A stretch of 64,000 nucleotides of DNA. It comes from Glebionis coronaria (lineage: Eukaryota > Streptophyta > Magnoliopsida > Asterales > Asteraceae). This document shows positions 1 through 11,013 of this stretch, in pieces. How positions within the stretch are numbered: the first letter of the stretch is position 1; each line of letters begins with the position of its first letter. Below the pieces are notes generated by a model. It ran no database searches. It worked only from the letters and a program-made list of their open reading frames with translations, and was not told the origin of the DNA. The stretch is from contig CM046879.1 of the NCBI GenBank assembly GCA_025667525.1, forward strand, positions 384,423,039 through 384,487,038, written 5' to 3'. Made by a program: the position numbers and the translations under genes.

Positions 1-1155
1 TTCAACTCCTTTAACTCAGCTGAAACCCTGCGATAAGGAGTTTTGAAAACAGATATTGTCCTTGAAACGAGCTCGATATTAAATTATGTCTCGTGGTTAG
101 GAAGAAATTTCTAGAAACCCTTCTGGAAATACATCAGAAAACTCAGGAATAATCTGCTGATCATGAATTTAAGGAATTTAAGAAGTTGAGTCATAATTGG
201 TAGCTAAAAAGTCTTCGCATCTATGGAATAATAAGTCACGCGCTTGTAAAGCAAGACAATTTGTACTATTTTTTGGCAGCAAAAATTAATGCATTCAGGA
301 GTTAGTAAGATGGATCTCGTCGTCAACTGAAAGGAAATCCTTCATAAATAAGGGGGATACGATGGAGTCTTTTCTCGCTGGTAGGTAGGTAATACCTGAT
401 TTAAAATAAATCTGACATATGAATACGTGAAGTAAACGTGGCAGATCTCGCTGAATGTGTTCGTCTGTAACCCTGCAGAATGAACACTGCGTGTCTAGCC
501 TGGATAATACTCCAGTGGTGGTAACTGAATTGTAATGGTCTGATTTATGCGTGGCATACAGAACGGGTATACCCCCTTGGAGGGTACCTTAAATTACTGA
601 GGACCTGGTTTAGAAGGCATACTGGAGTTATGAGTCTTGACTCGTGCCTTGAGAAGATATTCATATGACATGTATCATGACCGGTATCCTGACATGTGTC
701 TTCCGAAATGATACTTGAGACCTGCGTCTTGACTGATGTTTTGACATGTGTTTTGGTAGGTGGATACAAATAAGGTAGAAATTTTTTTTGGTAACTGCTA
801 AGATTGGCAGACCGGTTAGACTGCTGACCACTGTATTTCGGGTCACGTCCGTTCTGGAGTTCCAGTGTTTACTGACTGATTAATTATTAGCACGGTGGTT
901 GTCACTACCGCCTTGCCTGTCAGTTTAATGACTGTCATTATCATGACCGTGATTCATGTAACTATTCTGCTGATTGGCCGGCTGGGTACCGGTTCCTACT
1001 TTCTGACTGAAAGAATAGCTGTATGACGTGTGACATCTTAACTGAGGATGTAAAGGCATGGAATGTGATGGTAGCGTTCGTTGGTTGAAGTATATTATTG
1101 TTTGGAATTTCAAATCTATAGTCTCCGTCCTTGCTCTATAAAATCTTCATATTAT

Positions 1156-1285
1156 GAACAGTATCAGCATCTTGTGGAATATCCAACTTATGAGCGGCAT
1201 CAGCACCTTGTAAAGTCTCCAAAATGTGAGCAGCATCGGTATCTAGTAAGGTCTCCAACTTATGAGTAACATCAGCATCTGTAGA
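1156..1285 (-). repeat. 36-bp tandem repeat, about 3.6 copies, open as 12-residue repeats on the minus strand
   Basis: Copies begin at 1156, 1192, 1228 and 1264 (partial), period exactly 36. On the minus strand all copies share one open frame and read as a degenerate 12-residue unit of the type DADAAHKLETLQ. The frame is open for only about 65 codons and has no recognisable domain, so coding is uncertain. The orientation does match the host element. Confidence 0.75.
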
Positions 1286-1348
1286 ATAACGAAAAGTGGA
1301 AAACGCCTGAGGTGGTTGAGGATCGATTAACAATTCTCATGGAGTAAG

Positions 1349-1448
1349 GTACATGGAGTACGCATGAAATACTGTACATGAAGTACACATGAAATGCTGT
1401 ACATAGAGTATACTTTAGACACTGTGCATAGAGTACACATGAAATACT
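1349..1448. repeat. 25-bp tandem repeat, four copies
   Basis: Copies start at 1349, 1374, 1399 and 1424, each a variant of gtacatgragtacacatgaaat plus two or three bases, and a fifth start is seen at 1449. The unit contains the gtac palindrome twice. It lies in the leader of the left chromovirus and has no coding potential that I can support. Confidence 0.75.
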
Positions 1449-1939
1449 GTACATGGCACCGATGTAAAATTTGTATGGGATGATCGGTACTGGTGTCAAT
1501 CGTCTGACATGATCAAAGGAATTAAATTGATTTAAATGGTTAGCAAACCGAACTGAAACGAGTAACATGATAGCCCGAAAATTTCTGCCTAGACATAATG
1601 CTGGTTGTATATAGGCTCAAAAGTACGATTAAACTGAGTTTCATCAATGGTTAGCATGAAGACATCATTGATGAAGACCAAACATGATTTATCATGAAAA
1701 CATAATTTTACTGTAATCATTCTGTATCTTGGCATGAAAACATCATCACCTTGCTGAAAACATAATCCTCATAAGGAGACATGAAACTTAATCAACATGA
1801 AAACGACATTCACGTGAGAGTATGAAAACTTGACTGTTACAAAGATCATAAAAGGATAATCAAATGAGGTTTAACATCAAATGGTGTGGATGACTACGGT
1901 TAAATCCAAAAAAATTCAAATGAGAATACATGTGACTAT

Positions 1940-2461
1940 GTATGGACGATTCTGGTTCGATCCATACTTGTCAAAATTTGATGAGAACTGTCATGTATAG
2001 AAATTTACAATCTGGGACTAAATGGGGATGGCTGTTGTCCAATCCATACTAGTCAAACTTCAATGAAACATCGTGATATGTACAAAGGTGAACGCCTATG
2101 GGTCAGTTCACAAAACAATATTCGACTGAAAACATGGAATTTAAACTGAGCAATGGTGAACGCCTATGGGTCGTCACCAAATAAAAATCGAATGAAAAAC
2201 ATGAATTTGACATGAGTAAGGGTAAACGCCTATGGGTCGGTTTACCAAAATAAAATCTGAATGAGCAAAGGTGAACGCCTATGGGTCGGTTCACCAAAAC
2301 AAAATTCGACTGAAAAGCACATGCGACTAAATATGACCAGTCCTGTACCAACCTTTTACTTAGTCAAAATTTTAAGAAAACTGACTGATAAATGCATGAG
2401 AAACATGGAAGATAAGAGACGCCAAAATCTAGGAAGTTCCTGGTGACTACCCACTAGTCAC
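1940..2461 (-). repeat. Array of hairpin-forming repeats in the chromovirus leader
   Basis: Four units share the core gcctatgggtc and start near 2087, 2155, 2221 and 2270 (spacing 68, 66 and 49). In each, the core is bracketed by inverted arms: GTGAAC/GTTCAC (2088-2093, 2106-2111), GGTGA/TCACC (2155-2159, 2174-2178), GGTAAAC/GTTTACC (2221-2227, 2240-2246) and GGTGAAC/GTTCACC (2270-2276, 2289-2295). The third unit changes both arms together. Flanking hairpins with other sequences are GTATGGA/TCCATAC (1940-1946, 1961-1967) and GTGACTA/TAGTCAC (2443-2449, 2455-2461). Several are followed by a gtcaaaattt-like tail. They would form RNA hairpins in the element transcript between the primer site and gag. 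Confidence 0.7.
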
Positions 2462-2494
2462 ATGTCAAGTTTTAGAGCCTACAGGTCGAACCTT

Positions 2495-2508
2495 GGTCTC
2501 TGATACCA
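2495..2508 (-). other. Primer-binding site (initiator-Met tRNA) of the left chromovirus
   Basis: The minus strand reads TGGTATCAGAGACC, complementary to the 3' end of plant initiator-Met tRNA over its first ten or so bases. It starts four bases after the LTR end at 2513, the normal spacing for minus-strand primer annealing. It fixes the orientation of the element as leftward. Confidence 0.75.
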
Positions 2509-2512
2509 TAAT

Positions 2513-5158
2513 TGTAACACCCCACTTGCATAAGTAGACCGTTACGTGTATTTATGGTGTGTCATCAAAGCGTGCAACGCAATGTCTTGAAAACGTTAAC
2601 TGACCATACCAGATATACCAGAATCAAACATCGATAATCCAAACATAAGCTCAGATATAAAAGATTAAGTACTGAAGGGAAGGACTAAACAATGTTCGAA
2701 CATGAAAATTATTGTATGAAGTGCATAAAGTAAAGAAGTCTGGATAGCTTCCATCCAACAAACATACACTCTCAGAATCCTAAGAGCGTCCTTGTGTACC
2801 TACCGTTTGGAAACATGAAAGGAAAACTACGACTGAGCATAACGCCAGTGAACGGATATAAAGCATGATAGGATGTAGTAGAATGAAACAGATAACAAAT
2901 ACTGAAGCTATAAAACTGATAAGTAAAGAGAAATGGAAAACTGTGTATGTTCTGAAAAGTCTGATTTATAAATAGTAAAGCCGAATTATTATCTGTTAAA
3001 TCTGAAAACATGCATTTACTGTATTTTAAGTGCCAAGAGCTTATATAGGTCATGTGCTGTAACAACGTCTACATGAATACATAGAGGGGTGACCTCGTCA
3101 TGCTGTAGAGGGGTGACCTCTAACTGATAAGTTGGGTGGAGGGATCAACTCGAATGTGAAGGATGTAGATCACACACCACATTCACATGATAAGCTGGAA
3201 ACTGATAACCTAGGATGCATCTATACGCCCCGTTGATAATATTGTTAAAATGGCCAAGCTGAAATAAAAGGGACGCTATGAGAAATCACTCCCCCGCAGA
3301 GGAGTCATGATATCGGTGCCTCAAGTATCATGTTTACGGTACCTCTGTAACTAGTTATAACTGGTCATGCATGTATATAAAGCTCATGCAATTTAACATA
3401 GTTATCAAGGTAATTAATGTGAGGTTCATAACATATACTGGGGAAAATATTTGGCTGCAGACGGGAAACCCTAATCATGCATAGGAAAGGAAGTCCATAC
3501 TGAAGGACGGGAAATCCGTACCTTGTGTCCAATAACTGACCTCAAGGAAAACCGATGAACTCCTACTCTGACTTCACAAAAGCTACATGAATAACGGACG
3601 CGAATGAGTTGTATGATATCTGTTTATTTTTACTGATCTTTATTGTTCTTAGTTTGATTTATTATATTCTTGAATTACTGTTTGTGTATAATCTGGTAAA
3701 TTCTAACTGTTCTATAATATTCCTGATAAGTGTATTACTGTACTTCTGATTACTGTATTTTATACTGTATTCTGATTAGTGTATTTTACTGTATTCTAGC
3801 ATTATAATATTGTTATAAGTAACTTGCTAAAAATGGAAAGTTTCCTAAAATAGAAAGTTTTCTAAAATAGAAAGTTTCCAAAATAGTTTCATGGACAAAT
3901 AAATCATTTTAAATAAATATATACGTTTTAGTTAATAAAACCAGTTTAATCATCTATACATTTAATTTACAAATTCAATTACTAAAACACGTATATTTCT
4001 TACATTTATGATATGAACTCAGTTTGTAAAAATGATCTAATATTAATTAGAATAAACCCTTTTTTCTTTATCTTTCAAACGTGTACTCTAAGCCCGAGTC
4101 AAAACCTTCCTGAGACCCCTTTGTCTCGGTCAGCTTTTAATCAAAGGACCACCACAGCCGATTGGCTATGATCTTGTTGCCAACTGACAACAGTAGCCAC
4201 CGACTGTGCCGGTTTTCCGCTATCGTCCACCATCCCACCGACCTGTGTCGGTTCCCACTGGCCTGGTCAAAACTCCCACCGGCACTCAGCCGGTTAGTCC
4301 TGTTCAGCCCACTGCTGCCCTTGCTGTGCTCGTCTAAGACCCACCGAGAGTTTCTAACTCTCGGTTGCCACTGAAACAAATAAACAAACACCCGCTGGTT
4401 CCCACTGTTTTCACACACGCACCCCTGATGGGTTTTTGGGCTGCGGCCGATTAATAAACCAACCACCGCACCCTTTTGGGTTTGTAACTGGTTTCAGATA
4501 AGCCACACCAAGAGTCCTTTGACTCTCGATTTCCTTGAAATCAACGAGACCATAACCCGTTACGATTAAAACCTGCTAATTTTTATGCAAGAGATCATGT
4601 GTTGTTGTTATTGATATATATATGGATTCGTGGTTCAAAACAGAAAAAGGAGGATAGTGATTACCGATTATACGATGATTACAATAAGCAATGAACATAC
4701 ACTCGAATCCAACAACACAAGAACTCAAACCCGTTCTCCTTTTCTGTTGGTTATGGCTGGCGGCTCCCAAGGGACACAAACCCTAAATTTCTTTTGTTAT
4801 TTTATGAAATGATAAAATGCGTTTACCCTTTTCCCTGGTTGCTAGTATTTTTGTGGGATGGGCCCTAAAGCCCAAATTCCTTTTTATCTGCTACATAAGC
4901 CACGACCCAATGAACACACCCATACTTTTACATTTTTGTTTCATGCTATAATTTAGACGTTCGTGTTCGTAATTTAATTTCTCGTGCTAAAATTCTAAAG
5001 TGTATTATTTATTTGTTTGAATAAATAATAATTACATATTACTTGAATATGAATGTTATTTAATCTTGATACATGTCATGTATTAATTTCTGTAACGTTT
5101 TAATTAAATATGTGCTGACGTGAAATTAATGTTCATGGATTTTAAATCGAGTTTTACA
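2513..5158 (-). repeat. 5' LTR of the left chromovirus (about 2.65 kb)
   Basis: The left end is set by the primer site, with plus-strand start TGTAACACCCC. The right end is set where homology to the element C LTR resumes, after ...GTTTTACA at 5158. On the minus strand the LTR would run TGTAAAAC...TGTTACA. No partner LTR is in the window, so the right boundary is inferred. The LTR holds no ORF of note. A run of short ORFs at 4137-4812 is not coding by any evidence I see. Confidence 0.6.
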
Positions 5159-7155
5159 TTTTCAATAATGACAGATTTTTTATAGAACACGCAAAATGGA
5201 ATTTTCAAACCAAGACACCCAATCTTTTGCTGAAATTAAGCTAACCTAATCTTAAAAGATTAGTGTAGAGTACAACAACAACCTACTGGTGGTAATCCCA
5301 CCCTAGACAATGCATTCCCAAACACCCCTTTTACTTTTGGTTTACTAATTTTTGCAAAGAGAATCGTTAAGAACACCACAAACAAACAATATAAGAGCTG
5401 ATTTCTAACAAGGAACATTCAAACAACCAATTCCATCATCAAACAACATAAACACAGAACATAATTCACATGTTTTATGCAGAAAATTAAGATAAACTAT
5501 AAAAAATGAGACACTTACCTCAAGGGCACACAATCCGTACCCTTGAGTTTTGAGCTCATGTGCACACTTGTGCACAAGCTTTACAAGCTGCAAACAACAA
5601 ACACACAAGAACCAAAGCCAAGGTTTTATTTTGTTAGTACCACCAAAGAATATGACCAACTGATTTTTTTAAACTTTCTTTTCTTTGAAAATTTTTCTTT
5701 TCTCTCAAAAACTTTTAAACCACAAACTTTACTTCATAAACTCACTGATTACAAACATTAACAAAAAATATATTAACCAATTTTAGGAAACAAGCAATTC
5801 TTACCAATGTTTCAAAAGTACATGAAAAAGGAATTATAGAAATTACTTAAACAAGAGATAATATTGGAACTGAGAGTTTAGCTAAAAATTATACCAACTT
5901 TATAAATAAAAAAATGAATTACAAATTCTTTAAAGAAAATTACCAACTTTTCTTTATATGAAAGAAATTACAAAATAAATAGCTAAAAACTGGAGCAAGC
6001 AAATGAAACCAAGTCTTATGCCTTTATATATCCGGCTACAGAAGCTACTAGAAAAGCTAAAAAAGAAACCCTAATGCTAATGTGATTCCAAGATTTCCCT
6101 TTGAAATTTTTTGAGTCAAAAGTGGTACCCCGTGATTTCTCTGCCATACATGTGATGGATGAGCTGTATGAGTTGATTAAAGCCTTTGAAACATCCGTTG
6201 ATTCAATATGCCAAGATTCATTTTTGAGCCAAAAAGTTGCAGGGGGAGGGTCCACGTGGGGTTGGGAGTGAGGTTGAAGATAAACTCTTCACGTGGTTGC
6301 GTTTGTGGGATGCTCAATTATGTTTTTAGTGTATATTGAGTAATACCCCTTTGGTATTAGTGGTATACAAATCTAGTATATTGAGTAATACCCCTTTGGT
6401 ATTAGAGTATATTGAGTAATACCCCTTTGGTATACAAATCTAGGGAATGGGGTGATAAATAATTAAACTTTGATCCGTATTAGGGGGTGAGAGAAAATGT
6501 TTAGCGCCTATTAAAACTTATTAACATTATTTGAAAAGTAACATTAATAAATAAACAAGGCTCATCAATGTGGATGGGTGGGTCGGATTTTGGGGTTTGG
6601 TATTAGGCTATTTGTTGGGCTGGGTCGGATAATGGTGGGTAGTGGGTATTAAAATTGGCAGAATGCACCCCTTCATTTCATAAAAACTTGCAATTGAAGT
6701 CTTGGCAGAATAATAGCTATTTTCTTTGAAAAAAACTTTGAGTGAATTACAAAGTGGTCCTTTCAAACTTTGATCAAGGAAAATATGTGTAATTTTGAAC
6801 ATTCATCAAGGGCTGTTTTTGCCAAGTCTTGAAACTTCAGGGTGCTACTTGTATTGAATGATTCTTAAAGGGTCATTCTTGACAAGTTGCCAAAGTTGAG
6901 GGACCAAACTTGTATAATCTTCAAACTTGAGGGACTTTTCTTGAAAAATCATCATTTGGGTCCGGTTCATTGTGCGGCTTCGTTTCACGTGTTCGTTTTT
7001 CTTTGTTTCTTGTGATCTTTTTGTCTTTTTCTCGATATCCATACCTAAAACATACAACAAACAAATACGAGCATATTCTTGGCACTTTAAATGATATTTT
7101 AATCGTTTTAAGGTCGTTTTAGACGATGAGACTATGTGTAAATGCATTCTCATCA
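5159..7155 (-). repeat. 3' LTR of element C, truncated
   Basis: About 2.0 kb aligned with 13820-15784 of the 5' LTR with scattered substitutions and small indels. On the minus strand it begins TGATGAGAATGC. The remaining ~2 kb of the LTR (the part like 11787-13820) is missing here because the left chromovirus starts at 5158. Confidence 0.75.
6341..6432. repeat. Triplicated palindromic unit in the element C 3' LTR
   Basis: TAATACC-CCTTT-GGTATTA (7-bp perfect arms) occurs at 6341-6359 and 6386-6404 and as a partial copy from 6417, each preceded by tatattgag. The matching 5' LTR has one copy only, at 15027-15045. This is a local tandem expansion after insertion, probably by slippage at the hairpin. 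Confidence 0.75.
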
Positions 7156-7166
7156 CTCCCCGTACT
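7156..7166 (-). other. Polypurine tract of element C
   Basis: The minus strand reads AGTACGGGGAG directly before the LTR start TGATGAG. The tract sits in a context (gcattgcgtgagggca...) that is also found before the polypurine tracts of elements A (29740s) and B (35790s). That supports both the boundary and the leftward orientation. Confidence 0.7.
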
Positions 7167-9111
7167 AAACCATTATCGTGCCCTCACGCAATGCTAGAAT
7201 AAATAATCGTAGCACTTCCAATATTCATTTTTATCGAATTTTATTGAAACGTAAACTTACTAAACTACTTCTACGTGTGTTATAGACATAATGTATGATA
7301 TTCATCGCAAAAAGAGACTTTTGGGTTCATAGAATAAGAACACGTGAATGCCTCATAGAGATAAGTTCGTCGTCCTTAATTTTCACCCAATTCCTTGCTA
7401 AGCGTGTAACGAGATCATTGTCATTATAAGTTAGTAATGCTAACACTACTCATATGATCTAATCACGTACTTAGACTCCCATAATCCTAATTTGTATCTC
7501 TTATGTTTTATTTTTGTCTTGAATGATCATGATGATACATTTTCGACTTATGCGATAATAGAGATTAAGGTCCAAAAATAGAAACGAAACGGTGTAATCA
7601 AAATCATAGAATTAATAACCTCTCCTAATAGATAACGATGTCAAAAAATTAAGTTAACAAAAAGGATAAACACGGTTTTAGAACGATTTTAAACATGAGA
7701 CTTATTACCATGAATTTTATTACCCACCTCATTGTCGGTGGCTTTGATTTTCATGGTTTACCTCCATATTTTATTCAACTCCACCATGGAGCTTTTATTA
7801 TGACTTCGGTCTTGCCCTTGTCTTCTATTTAACCTCTCCATGAGGTGTTTATTATGACTTGACATATATCCTCACGCTAAGGCGAGTTTTGGATCTTTAA
7901 GGCTTCTAGATTTAAGACATTCACTTTCAATTTTCGCATAAATTTTTCGGCCTTGTGAGCTTGAAATTTTTGCTTGATTTAGGTGATGAGGAACTTAAAA
8001 ATTATTATTGGGAAAGCCTTTGATTATCCGGGTGCCAATACTTCAAAACCGTGACGCTGGCGATACCTTAATGTGTTCCCAATTTAATTACATGGAAGCT
8101 ACTAGAATCAATTAGAAACCAACAATTAAGACTAAACCGCTAAGTCAATATTTATTAACATTTAAATATATTCAAGCGAGGAGAGAATAAGCAAATATGT
8201 AGGACACATGAGTTTTTAAAAGAATACGCGTATTCTACGTTTAGCATAGTAACTTATAATTAACGCTATCATTTCTCGTCCTCATTTAATAGAATTAGCC
8301 TGACATAAAGTTAAGGAATCGAAGCTAAGTTCTCAACACGCACGGTCGAGTCAAAAATTACTCTTATTCTCGCCATCGGAAAATCTACATTCGTGTCTTA
8401 AACACTTACGAAAAATGAGAAAAATTTTAAAATTTTGCCATTTTTAGCCTTAGTTGCAACAAAACCAAAACAAAAGGATGAAAGTTGGAAAGCGTAAAGG
8501 TTTAGCAAGGAAAGTATCTATTCACCCTAATACTAAAGTTAAACATTGTCCTCAATGTTTCGAGTCTAAAGGTAAAATACCCCCATACTAGAGACAAAAA
8601 TTCGAATACTTAATCTAGCATGGAAAGGGTAATTAGCAATAAATCTAAAGCCGTTTATGAATTATGATATAAGACCTATTGTTAGAATAATAAAGGATAT
8701 ATCATTTGGATATCGAAAAATTCTTCAAAACAAACGATCGAGGCTCACATAAGACGATAACGAGATGATTCATTCGTTATGATAATGACCTAAGATTACA
8801 CAATCACAAACAACCATGAAACAAAGGTCGGAAGGGGACAAATCCCTTTATTAGGTTAACTAAAAAGAAATAATATTTGAAAAGGATAAGCATGAGAATT
8901 CCCCCACGAGGAACCTTGTTTTTGATAACTGAGTCAAAAGCTCGACTCGAATCCCCATAAATGTGATCATTTAGGGATTATCTTGGTTTTGGTCAAGTGG
9001 GTCTTACATGAAAAGCACAAATCCAAAGAAACCGATAATAAAGACAAAGCCTTTATACCGAGGTCAAAGATCGTGTCTTCGTTTTCAGTTGATAAACGAA
9101 ACAACACGACT
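7167..9111 (-). other. 3' untranslated region of element C
   Basis: About 1.9 kb without a credible ORF. The stretch near 7400-7560 (gagatcattgtcattataagttagta...) aligns with 36016-36180 of element B. The stretch near 8900-8960, with gagtcaaaagctcgactcgaa, matches the region just after the B integrase (about 37850-37910). This untranslated region is therefore Athila-derived even though the coding part is not. Confidence 0.6.
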
Positions 9112-10575
9112 TCAAGCGATAGTCCCAAAGGGACACAAGAAAATAGAATGAGAAGGTAAGGGTGGGACATCGAGTGGGCACAAAAATCTAGTTACTCGAG
9201 GTAAACTCTCACCGTAAGTGTAGAAGGATCTTCCAGTGACTACTTCGGTAAAAGACCGAGATTTTATCTTAAACGTGATACCGGGGTCAAACATCTCGTC
9301 CTCGGTGGAGAAGTGTGAGGAAACAAATGGGGCTTCCCCCACACTAGGTCCACACAAAACATCGTCAAAAGAAGTAGACGCGTTTGTAGCAAATTTAATT
9401 AAACGAGGTGATGACGGAGTTAAATTTAGAAAATCTTTAAAATCAATTTTAAAATCATTCCTTTTTTCATTTTTGAACTCTTTATTACGAAAACAAAAGT
9501 TGATTAATTTTAAAATATTAGGTGTTTCCAAAACAATTTTAGGCACACTTAAAACTTTCACATTTATCTTGAAGGCGGGAGGAGGATTTGACTTTTTAAA
9601 ACGTGGATCGATTAATAAAATATCCTCCTCCGGGATAACGCAACGGTCCTCATCAAACTCGAAAATCGAAGGCGGATCATCAAGAATACGTTTGATCTCG
9701 GAAAAATCGCCATCGGGATCAAAAACGTCTTTTCTTACTCGTGGAATAGGAATCAAATCATCGATCATAGAATCACTAGCTTTAACCGCCGTGAAACTAG
9801 GAATGGAAGGCTCTTCGTTAGAAGACTTTGCCTTAGTCGTTTTGACATCGACGTCAAAAAACGTATCAATGTGAGAAAGGCCATCGGCGGACTTTTCACA
9901 TGATAAATCCATAATCTCACTCGCTGTGAGATTAGGAATAAAAGGCTCAACACGTGACCGATTTGCCTTCACGGTTTCAACTTTGTACTTCGAAGGGATC
10001 GAACGTGGGTTCTCGAATATGTTAGAAAAATTACAAATACGCCCCTTCAGAATTAATTTTCGTTCATCTTCGTCTTTAAAAAACGAGGGGTCAACGATTT
10101 TCCTTAAAACCTTATTAATTTCTTCTTTTTCAAAATCATTTAACGGAATTTCTTCATCCATATTAAGTGTATATTGATTTAGAAAATCCTCAGTAATTTG
10201 ATCCTCATTAGAAAAATTAGGTTCCAAAGGTTTAACATTTATAGTTCCTACGTATTCTACGAGTTTTTCTTGTTTTTTATTTTCAAAAACATTTTCGAAA
10301 ACCTCGTTAGTAGACGTTTTCGTTTCCTCAACGTTCTCGCAAGACGACGAAGGCAGCACGACTCTAAAATTCGAGAGATTGGGATCAATACGGGATGTAC
10401 GTGTTTTAGGAGTCGATATGACTTGAACCTCTCCTTCGGGATTAGGATTGGTATCATTCGATGAATAACTCGACTTGTACAAAGCTAATTTTTCCATTAA
10501 GGTCTCAATCATTAAAAGATATTTATCTCGTTCATTAGTGTGATATTCCCTCATTTCTTTTACTTGATTTCCCAT
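9112..10575 (-). CDS. Large acidic ORF of element C (487 codons), function unknown
   Basis: An open frame of 487 residues from ATG at 10575 to TAA at 9112. I recognise no gag, protease, RT or integrase motif. Visible features are a charged helical N-terminus (about residues 1-35), a Ser/Thr/Asp/Glu-rich middle, and two related segments near residues 200-270 (each with an EPFIPNLTA / EPSIPSFTA core), which suggests an internal duplication. The last third is Phe/Lys-rich and includes EDEMFDPGI, resembling KIFDPGI in the element A ORF at about 27440. It overlaps the end of the upstream coiled-coil frame (10560-11013) by 16 bases in another frame, so the two may once have been one protein of about 630 residues. 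It takes the place of gag-pol. The role is unknown; a structural or RNA-binding role is only a guess. Confidence 0.55.
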   Translation of the reverse strand: MGNQVKEMREYHTNERDKYLLMIETLMEKLALYKSSYSSNDTNPNPEGEVQVISTPKTRTSRIDPNLSNFRVVLPSSSCENVEETKTSTNEVFENVFENKKQEKLVEYVGTINVKPLEPNFSNEDQITEDFLNQYTLNMDEEIPLNDFEKEEINKVLRKIVDPSFFKDEDERKLILKGRICNFSNIFENPRSIPSKYKVETVKANRSRVEPFIPNLTASEIMDLSCEKSADGLSHIDTFFDVDVKTTKAKSSNEEPSIPSFTAVKASDSMIDDLIPIPRVRKDVFDPDGDFSEIKRILDDPPSIFEFDEDRCVIPEEDILLIDPRFKKSNPPPAFKINVKVLSVPKIVLETPNILKLINFCFRNKEFKNEKRNDFKIDFKDFLNLTPSSPRLIKFATNASTSFDDVLCGPSVGEAPFVSSHFSTEDEMFDPGITFKIKSRSFTEVVTGRSFYTYGESLPRVTRFLCPLDVPPLPSHSIFLCPFGTIA

Positions 10576-11013
10576 AACTCACATACACGTGCTTGCTCTT
10601 TAAACATGGCATCATATTCGTTTTCCAATTTTATGAAAGATTCCCTTTGGGTTTCTAATTTTTCCTTACAAGTTTCCTTAAGATTCATCATTTTTTCTTC
10701 AAACATCGTTAACTTTTCGTTATTACGTCTCATATAATCACTAATAGCATCATGACTTGTTTCATCATTTTTATTTTCATCACAACTAAAAGACAAATCA
10801 TATGAAGAATAAAACGAAGATGATGGGTGATCTTGGTCATAAGATTAGAATTCGTCACCATGATCACGTGGAGTGGAGTTATAGATATAACACTTTTGAC
10901 CTCCAATAACCTCACAATTAAAACAATTGGCCCCATCGGGTGGAACTCCACAATATGGAAACGAATAATATCCACCATCATTCGACACGATGCAACGAGA
11001 AAGTCGTTTCGAG
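10560..11013 (-). pseudogene. Upstream coiled-coil part of the element C ORF
   Basis: Minus-strand frame open from about 11013 to the stop at 10560, except for one TAA at 10845-10847. The N-terminal part has a Cys-containing segment (CFNCEVIGGQKC). The C-terminal 70 residues (10796 to 10563) are highly charged with heptad-like spacing, running from DYMRRNNEKL to KEQARVCELWEIK, and probably form a coiled coil. It leads straight into the next ORF in a different frame, so an indel may separate two halves of one protein. No known family was recognised. Confidence 0.45.

Larger units (their letters stand above)
1..5158 (-). mobile_element. 5' part of a minus-strand chromovirus (Tekay-like) LTR retrotransposon, truncated by the window edge
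   Basis: Read on the minus strand, an LTR (2513-5158) ends in ...TGTTACA. Two bases later comes a primer-binding site matching the 3' end of initiator-Met tRNA, and internal sequence then runs left to position 1. The Met primer site and the TGTNA...TTACA ends fit chromoviruses such as Tekay. No gag or pol is visible in the 2.5 kb of leader, which instead holds several tandem repeat blocks (1156-1285, 1349-1448, 1940-2461) and a looser run of catgaaaacat-like words at about 1640-1830. The LTR outer end abuts sequence homologous to the inside of the element C LTR, so this element most likely inserted there. The lineage is inferred from the ends only, because no pol domain is in view. Confidence 0.6.

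Noticed and set aside
4137..4812. Possible small genes (109, 70, 67 and 60 codons)
   Set aside because: Overlapping frames on both strands inside an LTR, with no domain or start context. GC-richer composition alone is not enough.
9236..10464. Plus-strand ORFs of 212, 83 and 88 codons
   Set aside because: They are antisense shadows of the 487-codon element C ORF.
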